Assembly (NCBI GenBank): GCA_030156465.1
Contig: JASGMO010000016.1
Coordinates: 1-11,309 of the forward strand
Source of the DNA: Patescibacteria group bacterium
Lineage (GTDB): Bacteria; Patescibacteriota; Minisyncoccia; Minisyncoccales; Minisyncoccaceae
Direction of reading: 5' to 3'
DNA length: 11,309 nucleotides
Positions within the stretch are counted from its first letter, which is position 1. The number at the start of each line of letters is the position of its first letter. Shown in pieces: positions 7,038 through 11,309 of this stretch. Under the pieces are notes generated by a model, which worked only from the letters and a program-made list of their open reading frames with translations, did no database searches and had not been told where the DNA came from. The translations under genes and the position numbers were made by a program.

Positions 7038-8603
7038 CTACATCTTTTGAGGCGCAGATATTCCCATAATGTCTAGTGTATTTTTAAGGGATATTTTTGA
7101 AAGAGCAACAAGACCCAATCGCGCGTCTCTTAATTTTTTATCATCAGTTAAGACCTGGCACTCTGTATAGAACTTATGAAAAGCAGTGGCTAAGTCCAGT
7201 GCATATTGAGTAATTCGGTGAACTTCATAATCATTAGCTGTATCTTCAATTACTTCTGGCAATCTTACTATTTGTTTAATTAATTCTAATTCTCTTTTGT
7301 GATTTAATAATTCAACATTATTAATTTTATTAATATTTGATTTATTTGATCTTCTTAAAATGCTTGACATCCTCGCATAAGCATATTGGATATAATATAC
7401 TGGATTTTTTTCTGACTGCTCTTTGGCTAAATCCATATTAAAATTAAGGTGCGTGTCTGATGATTTCTGCAAAAAGAAGAACCTTATAACATCAACCGGG
7501 ATTTCTTCTAGCAAGTCATCCATCGTTATTGCTGTTCCCAACCTTTTTGACATTCTTAATACCTTGTTATCTTTTTGAACGGTAACAAACTGTAATAAAA
7601 TTACTTCTAGCTTATTCATATGACCCAACGCTTCAGTTCCCGCAATTAATCCTTGAACATCGCCGAAATGATCTGCTCCCCACACATTAATCACTTTATC
7701 AAATTTTTGTTTTTCAAATTTATGACGATGGTAAGCAATATCTCCCAATAAATATGTACTTTCGCCATCTGACTTAACAATCACCCTATCTCTTTCATCG
7801 CCAAAAGCTCTAGACATAAACCACTCAGCACCTTCTTGCTCATAGGTTAGCCCTGTGCTTTTTAAATATTCTAAAACTTTATTAATTTCATTCTTTTTGT
7901 ATAAATCACTTTCTTTAAACCATTCATCATATTTAATGTTAAGTTTATTTATCGTCTTTTTAATCATTTCATCCATAATAATTTTTGCTGCTATTTTTCC
8001 TGCCTTGTATGGATCGTTTTCTTTTATTCTTTTACTCAACTGATCAATATATTCTCCTGAATATTTTGCTTCTTCATTTTTTAACACAGAGTGACCTAGG
8101 GAAAGGATTTGTTTTCCATGATCATTAATATAATATGCTTTTTTAACATTGTAGCCATATTTTTTTAATATATTACCTAAAACATCACCGAAAGGCCCGC
8201 CCCTGCCATTGCCAACCGTTAATGGGCCAGTTGGATTGGCAGAAATAAATTCAATTTGAACTTTTTGTTTTTTACTTCCAAATTGTCCAAAATTATTTTT
8301 CTTCTTAAAAACATCTTTAATTTTTAAGTAATAATATTCTTTTGATATATAGAAATTAATAAATCCAGGATAAGCAACCTCTATCTTCTCATAATATTTA
8401 CCGTCTATCTTATTTTTTATCTTCTCGGCCACTTCCATTGGGTTCTCTTTTTTCTCTTTTGCTATCTCCATTGCGATGCTAACAGAATAATCACCAAAAG
8501 AGCTTCTTTGAGGCCTAGAAACCTTAATAGCAAAATCTCCTTCAATTTGAAGATTATTCAACGAATCTAAAACACTTTTCTTAATTTCTTTTCTTATGTC
8601 CAT
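7038..8603 (-). CDS. argS: Arginyl-tRNA synthetase with altered HIGH motif
   Basis: Class I enzyme that charges tRNA-Arg, 521 residues, somewhat shorter than most bacterial homologues. Order of domains: the N-terminal additional domain (about 1-85, with SSFGDYSVSIAM); the catalytic core from EFISANPTGP (118-127) through YYINDHGKQI (157-166) and the NVWGADHFGDVQGL stretch (306-319); the KMSKS-like loop RMSKRLG (350-356); and a DALR-type anticodon-binding domain from about 403, ending SAPQKM. The HIGH position reads TVGN (129-132) where ArgRS normally has HVGH; the flanking PTGPL and GRGG are normal and the nucleotides give the same reading. The whole frame is intact, so the gene is probably functional. 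It is transcribed divergently from smpB across a gap of about 35 bases. Confidence 0.96.
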   Translation of the reverse strand: MDIRKEIKKSVLDSLNNLQIEGDFAIKVSRPQRSSFGDYSVSIAMEIAKEKKENPMEVAEKIKNKIDGKYYEKIEVAYPGFINFYISKEYYYLKIKDVFKKKNNFGQFGSKKQKVQIEFISANPTGPLTVGNGRGGPFGDVLGNILKKYGYNVKKAYYINDHGKQILSLGHSVLKNEEAKYSGEYIDQLSKRIKENDPYKAGKIAAKIIMDEMIKKTINKLNIKYDEWFKESDLYKKNEINKVLEYLKSTGLTYEQEGAEWFMSRAFGDERDRVIVKSDGESTYLLGDIAYHRHKFEKQKFDKVINVWGADHFGDVQGLIAGTEALGHMNKLEVILLQFVTVQKDNKVLRMSKRLGTAITMDDLLEEIPVDVIRFFFLQKSSDTHLNFNMDLAKEQSEKNPVYYIQYAYARMSSILRRSNKSNINKINNVELLNHKRELELIKQIVRLPEVIEDTANDYEVHRITQYALDLATAFHKFYTECQVLTDDKKLRDARLGLVALSKISLKNTLDIMGISAPQKM

Positions 8604-8647
8604 AATAACTCTTTCATTCTAGCAAAAAATCATCTAGAATGGAATAT
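8604..8647. promoter_or_regulatory. Divergent argS / smpB promoter region
   Basis: Only 35 bases separate the argS start from the first smpB ATG. TAGAAT, a plausible -10 box, occurs on the minus strand at 8621-8616 facing argS and on the plus strand at 8635-8640 facing smpB. Their -35 regions are poor (TTCCAT and TTTCAT). The plus-strand box would start transcription about 7 bases later, at the second in-frame ATG of smpB (8648), giving a leaderless mRNA. The argS leader would be about 6-7 bases. Confidence 0.35.
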
Positions 8648-9094
8648 ATGGAAAATGTAAAGAATAAAAAGGCATATTATGATTATGAAATCCTTGAAAA
8701 GTTTCAGGCAGGTTTAGTTTTGAATGGACAAGAGGTAAAGTCCCTAAGAACAAGAGGGATTAGCTTGTCAGGAACATTTATTGAAATTAAGAAAGGTGAG
8801 GCCTTTTGGGTTAATGCTGTTATTCCCCCATACCAACCACTAAATACAGATAAGAATTATGACTCCCAAAGAGCAAGAAAGCTACTTTTGAATAGAGAAG
8901 AAATCAACTACTTAGCTCAGAAAACAAAAGAAAGGGGGTTGACTTTAGTACCACTTTCGGTTTATACTAAGGCATACAAAATCAAACTTGAATTTGGACT
9001 CGCTAGAGGAAAAAAGAAGTTTGATAAAAGAGAGTCCATTAAAAAAAGAGAAGTCGAAAGAAAGATAAAAAGTGAAATAAACACAAGGGGGTGA
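8639..9094 (+). CDS. smpB: SsrA-binding protein SmpB
   Basis: RNA-binding partner of tmRNA in ribosome rescue. It carries tmRNA into stalled ribosomes, its tail taking the place of a codon-anticodon pairing. The 151 residues cover the family: NKKAYYDYEILEKFQAGLVL, NGQEVKSLR (about 29-37), RARKLLLNREEI, GLTLVPLSVY and LARGKKKFDKRE before a basic C-terminal tail. The longest start is given. The ATG at 8648 (three residues later) fits better with the TAGAAT box at 8635-8640 and family length, and neither has a Shine-Dalgarno site. The last codons (AGG GGG TGA) lie within the 5' end of the tmRNA gene, an 8-base overlap. The gene is probably the first of a smpB-ssrA-infC-rpmI-rplT unit. Confidence 0.96.
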   Translation: MEYMENVKNKKAYYDYEILEKFQAGLVLNGQEVKSLRTRGISLSGTFIEIKKGEAFWVNAVIPPYQPLNTDKNYDSQRARKLLLNREEINYLAQKTKERGLTLVPLSVYTKAYKIKLEFGLARGKKKFDKRESIKKREVERKIKSEINTRG

Positions 9095-9438
9095 ATTCGC
9101 TTTGACAAGGATTTGAAGGTAATATGCAAGTCGAGTTAATTCTCAAAACTCGTAAAACTTGGAGAAACCAAACTAAGTGTAAACAACTTATTTGAAGAAC
9201 CTGCATTAGCATACGCATAATGCATGTCCTCCTACCGATTCTCGCTGGGTAGTAAAGGGCACAATCATTGCGAGATTGATAATATATTTTTGATTTAGGA
9301 TATATTATTGAAAAAATATAAATTAAGCCTAAGATAATTTTTTCCATTTTCTAATCTCAGGTTAAATTAAAATGGAATAAACTTGTAGAGTTATTGTTAG
9401 ATAATTTTTGGACGCGGGCTCATTACTCGCCACCTCCA
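9087..9438 (+). ncRNA. ssrA: Transfer-messenger RNA (tmRNA)
   Basis: RNA of about 352 nt that rescues stalled ribosomes and tags the unfinished protein. The acceptor stem GGGGGTG (9087-9093) pairs with CACCTCC (9431-9437) and keeps the G3-U pair used by alanyl-tRNA synthetase. The discriminator is A9438 and CAA follows, so CCA is not encoded. The T-arm is GCGGG/CTCGC with loop CTCATTA. PK1: CGAGTT (9132-9137) with AACTCG (9147-9152), loop TTCTC with GAGAA (9162-9166). The stop-codon helix is TGCATTA (9202-9208) with TAATGCA (9218-9224). PK2: CTACC/GGTAG plus TCTCGC (9240-9245) with GCGAGA (9270-9275). PK3: ATAATATAT/ATATATTAT plus TTAGG with CCTAA (9328-9332). The fourth hairpin is TTCCATTTT (9342-9350) with AAAATGGAA (9369-9377). 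The D-loop and T-loop depart from consensus. Confidence 0.95.
9179..9220 (+). other. tmRNA proteolysis-tag reading frame
   Basis: The messenger part of the tmRNA. The frame GTA to TAA reads VNNLFEEPALAYA, so with the tmRNA-borne alanine the tag would be A-VNNLFEEPALAYA. The resume codon GTA lies exactly 12 nt after the last paired base of PK1, the usual spacing, and follows TAAGT, similar to TAGTC before the E. coli resume codon. The stop TAA sits in the conserved stop-codon hairpin. The tag ends ALAYA rather than the common ALAA. The reading end is certain; the exact resume codon is inferred. Confidence 0.75.
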
Positions 9439-9446
9439 CAATCAAA

Positions 9447-9956
9447 TTGAAAAAACCACAATACAACAATCAAATAAGGGCAGAAGAAATTAGATTAGTC
9501 GGCGAAGATGGCCAGCAATTAGGCATTTTTAACTTGCCTGATGCACTAGCGCTAGCAAAAGAAAAAGGGCTTGATCTAATTATGGTAACTGACAAGGCCG
9601 TGCCACCAATATGCAAGATTGGAGATTATGGTAAATACCTTTATTCTCTGCAAAAGAAGGAAAGAAAAAACATTGCTGGAAGTAAGCATGGCGAAACAAA
9701 GAATATAAGGTTATCATTTAATATTTCCGACAATGATATGCTAACAAGAGTAAAGGCTGCGGAAAAGTTTTTGAACAAAGGAGATAAGGTTAATATTGAG
9801 TTAAGGTTAAAGGGAAGAGAAAAGCAGTTATCAAATGTTGGACTTGAAAAGATTAAAAAGTTTATTGGATTGTTAGAAGAAAAAATAGCAATTAAAGTTG
9901 AAAAAGAAATAAAAAAGGAACCCAAGGGGCTATCAGTAACTATACTAAAAAAGTAA
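9447..9956 (+). CDS. infC: Translation initiation factor IF-3, non-AUG start
   Basis: IF3 binds the 30S subunit, prevents early 50S joining and checks start codons. About 169 residues from the TTG at 9447. The N-domain runs from NNQIRAEEIRLVGEDGQQLG and the VPPICKIGDYGKYLYSLQKKE linker helix to the C-domain KHGETKNIRLSFNISDNDML, KGDKVNIELRLKGRE and the C-terminal TILKK. There is no in-frame ATG before the conserved N-domain, and an in-frame TAA at 9402-9404 closes the frame upstream. The start is therefore TTG (9447) or ATC (9441); a TTG at 9408 lies inside the tmRNA T-arm and is unlikely. In E. coli infC starts with AUU and IF3 represses its own rare-start mRNA, so similar autoregulation is plausible. 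There is no Shine-Dalgarno site. rpmI follows after one base. Confidence 0.93.
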   Translation: MKKPQYNNQIRAEEIRLVGEDGQQLGIFNLPDALALAKEKGLDLIMVTDKAVPPICKIGDYGKYLYSLQKKERKNIAGSKHGETKNIRLSFNISDNDMLTRVKAAEKFLNKGDKVNIELRLKGREKQLSNVGLEKIKKFIGLLEEKIAIKVEKEIKKEPKGLSVTILKK

Positions 9957-9957
9957 T

Positions 9958-10149
9958 ATGAAAGAAAAAACAAGAAAATCATTAACAAAGAGATTTAAAG
10001 TAACAAAGTCGGGAAAAGTTTTGCGAAGGACTGTTGGGCAGGATCACCTTTTGTCTAAAAAATCTTCAGACAAGAAAAGAAGCTTAAAGAAAATGGTGGA
10101 AATGTCAGCTCCAGAAGCAAAGAAAATTAAAAAATTATTAGGAGTATAA
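9958..10149 (+). CDS. rpmI: 50S ribosomal protein bL35
   Basis: Small basic large-subunit protein of 63 residues with the family pattern: an N-terminal K-T-R-K-S-L-T-K-R-F-K-V-T motif, GKVLRR, a central HLLSKKSSDKKRSL and the C-terminal MSAPEAKKIKKLLGV. It starts one base after the infC stop and precedes rplT, the classical infC-rpmI-rplT order. No Shine-Dalgarno site lies in front of it, so translation is probably coupled to infC. Confidence 0.96.
   Translation: MKEKTRKSLTKRFKVTKSGKVLRRTVGQDHLLSKKSSDKKRSLKKMVEMSAPEAKKIKKLLGV
10140..10144 (+). promoter_or_regulatory. Shine-Dalgarno site of rplT
   Basis: AGGAG within the last rpmI codons lies 9 bases before the rplT ATG at 10154. It is the clearest ribosome binding site in the window, where most other starts lack one. 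Confidence 0.5.
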
Positions 10150-10153
10150 AAAT

Positions 10154-10501
10154 ATGGTAAGAGTAAAAAGAGGCGTTGCCGCAAACAAAAGAAGAAAGAA
10201 AGTTATAAAAGCTGCTAAAGGATATAAGTGGAGTAGAAAATCCAAGTATGTTGCAGCAAAACAAGCTCTATTAAAAGCATGGGCTTATGCTTATAGAGAT
10301 AGGAAGGTCAAAAAAAGAGTCAAAAGACAACTCTGGCAAGTTCAGATTAATGCAATCTGCAGACAAAATGGAACAACTTACAGCAAGTTTATTGCTGGGT
10401 TAAAAAAGAATGCTATTGAAGTAGATAGAAAGATATTGTCTCAATTAGCTAGAGAAAATAGTGACTTGTTTATAAAAATTTTAGAGAAGGTGAAGGCGTA
10501 A
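10154..10501 (+). CDS. rplT: 50S ribosomal protein bL20
   Basis: Large-subunit assembly protein of 115 residues, the usual length. It begins MVRVKRGVAANKRRKK, followed by AKGYKWSRKSKY, AYAYRDRKVKKR, the LWQVQINAICRQNGTTYSKF core and the helix around LARENSDLF. The long basic N-terminal extension that enters the 23S rRNA is intact. bL20 represses its own operon in characterised bacteria through a leader structure; here the tmRNA gene occupies the position upstream of infC and no such leader was found. The last 32 bases overlap, in antisense, the 3' end of the convergent thiolation-type gene. Confidence 0.97.
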   Translation: MVRVKRGVAANKRRKKVIKAAKGYKWSRKSKYVAAKQALLKAWAYAYRDRKVKKRVKRQLWQVQINAICRQNGTTYSKFIAGLKKNAIEVDRKILSQLARENSDLFIKILEKVKA

Positions 10502-11309
10502 TATTCTTAGAATATTTATTAATATACCTTACAGCAAAATCAATCATCTCATCTCGAGATGATTTTTTGTATTTACGAACAAGAACCGTTGGCCCTGAAA
10601 AATTGTCTGGCATTAAAACAATGTCTCCTCTTTTTTTTAACTTAGGTAGCTCCTTAGATTCTTTTTCATTTCTTGCTACAATAATTAATAAATCTTTTTC
10701 CCAAAAAACTCTTCCTTCTCTCAATAATAAAACATCATTCCCGGAAAAGGATGGCTTAATATCCATTAATTTTTTAAGATTAATTGAGTAATTAATATCA
10801 GTTAATATGCATCCACCAGCTGGGCTTGGATATTCTTTAATCTTAAATTTCTTAGCTAGCTTTAATTGGCCATCTCTTGATCTACCTGATATTGAATACT
10901 TGCCATCACCTAAAATAGTTGGTGGTAATAATTTAGCTGACAATGGACGAACAATCAAACCATCAAGCTTTGCTTTTTTATCAATTATTTTTAGAGCATT
11001 AATATTTTGAGACATTGGGCGCTGACCCAAAACCTCACCAGTGGCTATAAAATCAAATCCCTCTTTTTTCATTATTTTCCCCGCTGTTTTAATCATTAAT
11101 AAATGACAATCTATGCAAGGATTAAATCCTTTGCCTCTCCCGTGCTTAGGATTTTTAATCATTCGCAAGTGAATATCGCTAATATCTTCCACTCTTAATT
11201 TAAGTCCAATTTGTTTAGCTGAATTTTGTGCTTGCTCACAAGAAAAGAAAAAACTCTTAAAACAAATCGGAACGACCTTAATGCCTTCGCTTTCTAATAT
11301 CTTTGCTGA
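10470..11309 (-). CDS. PP-loop tRNA thiolation-type protein (TrmU/ThiI-like), N-terminus beyond the right edge
   Basis: Probable tRNA sulfur-modification enzyme, seen from an internal residue to its stop (279 residues). The frame stays open through the window edge, and the upstream residues (SAKILESEGIKVVPICF) match the strand-helix-strand after a PP-loop, so the GTG at 11190-11192 is not the true start. The ATP-binding SGGxDS motif should lie just outside. Visible marks are NPKHGRGKGFNPCIDCH with a CxxC pair, FIATGEVLGQRPMSQ, RPLSAKLLPPT, SGRSRDGQLKLAKKFKIKEYPSPAGGCILTD with a further Cys, and a C-terminal domain resembling DUF814/NFACT-R. I recall this arrangement from TrmU-like (COG0482-related) proteins; whether the product is 2- or 4-thiouridine cannot be told. 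It converges on rplT with a 32-base overlap. Confidence 0.85.
   Translation of the reverse strand, partial: SAKILESEGIKVVPICFKSFFFSCEQAQNSAKQIGLKLRVEDISDIHLRMIKNPKHGRGKGFNPCIDCHLLMIKTAGKIMKKEGFDFIATGEVLGQRPMSQNINALKIIDKKAKLDGLIVRPLSAKLLPPTILGDGKYSISGRSRDGQLKLAKKFKIKEYPSPAGGCILTDINYSINLKKLMDIKPSFSGNDVLLLREGRVFWEKDLLIIVARNEKESKELPKLKKRGDIVLMPDNFSGPTVLVRKYKKSSRDEMIDFAVRYINKYSKNITPSPSLKFL
10542..10568 (+). terminator. Rho-independent terminator of the rplT operon
   Basis: AATCATCTC (10542-10550) pairs perfectly with GAGATGATT (10556-10564) around a 5-base loop, ATCTC, and a run of T continues to 10568. It begins 40 bases after the rplT stop. The same bases code for residues near the C-terminus of the convergent gene on the minus strand, so terminator and protein sequence are superimposed. 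Confidence 0.7.

Noticed and set aside
8160..8260. Frameshift or pseudogene explanation for the odd ArgRS motif
   Set aside because: The frame is continuous, flanking motifs are exact on both sides, and the change is confined to two codons.
9039..9347. Minus-strand frame of 102 codons across the end of smpB and the tmRNA
   Set aside because: It lies antisense to a well-supported RNA gene and its product has no recognisable features.
9408..9446. Longer infC reading from a TTG at 9408
   Set aside because: These bases form the T-arm and acceptor strand of the tmRNA, and the encoded residues do not resemble an IF3 N-terminus.
9400..9446. bL20-type leader or attenuator before infC
   Set aside because: The tmRNA gene fills the space up to the infC start and no separate hairpin plus T-run is present there.
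10500..10516. Perfect AATATTC/GAATATT hairpin right after rplT
   Set aside because: Only a 7-bp AT-rich stem with a 3-base loop and no T-run; the hairpin at 10542-10568 is a much better terminator.
11190..11192. GTG as start of the thiolation-type gene
   Set aside because: The frame is open to the window edge and the upstream residues match the family, so the gene continues outside.

Overview
The window looks like a compact, AT-rich genome of the Patescibacteria/CPR type, most likely a Parcubacteria-like lineage. This is inferred from short versions of core translation enzymes, start-stop overlaps between genes, almost no intergenic DNA, few Shine-Dalgarno sites, and an arginyl-tRNA synthetase with a non-standard HIGH motif. 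TGA is used as an ordinary stop (ends of ileS, the phosphatase gene and smpB), so there is no sign of UGA recoding. No marker gene in the window settles the taxonomy.

Left part, minus strand (about 5838 down to 1): a tightly packed run read in the order histidine-phosphatase-family protein, ileS, a charged 125-residue protein of unknown function, a membrane-anchored protein with repeated extracellular beta-sandwich-like modules, and glyQS, which runs off the left edge. Successive junctions are ATGA (4 nt), ATGA (4 nt), TAATG (1 nt) and a 5 nt gap, so this is almost certainly one operon. A sigma70-like promoter sits directly before the phosphatase gene and would give a nearly leaderless mRNA.

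Middle, minus strand: a fic gene (5888-6952) with visibly higher GC than its neighbours. It has its own good promoter with a perfect TATAAT inside a 10-bp tandem repeat, and looks like an acquired, self-regulated insertion. Upstream is argS (7038-8603), whose HxGH motif reads TVGN.

Right part, plus strand: smpB, the tmRNA gene ssrA, infC, rpmI and rplT follow one another with no free space. The smpB stop codon lies inside the 5' acceptor strand of the tmRNA, and the tmRNA 3' end lies within a few bases of the infC start, which cannot be AUG. The tmRNA can be traced in detail: acceptor stem with G3-U, pseudoknots, tag frame and stop-codon hairpin. A Rho-independent terminator follows rplT and lies inside the 3' end of a convergent, partial PP-loop tRNA thiolation-type gene that leaves the window on the right.

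Functionally nearly everything serves translation: three aminoacyl-tRNA synthetases, ribosome rescue (SmpB plus tmRNA), initiation factor 3, two large-subunit proteins and a probable tRNA sulfur-modification enzyme. The most interesting feature is the smpB/ssrA/infC junction: if these genes share a transcript, tmRNA maturation would cut off the smpB stop codon and the infC leader, which could couple tmRNA processing to SmpB and IF3 synthesis. There is no gene-free stretch longer than 300 bases, and no CRISPR array, insertion sequence or tRNA gene was seen.
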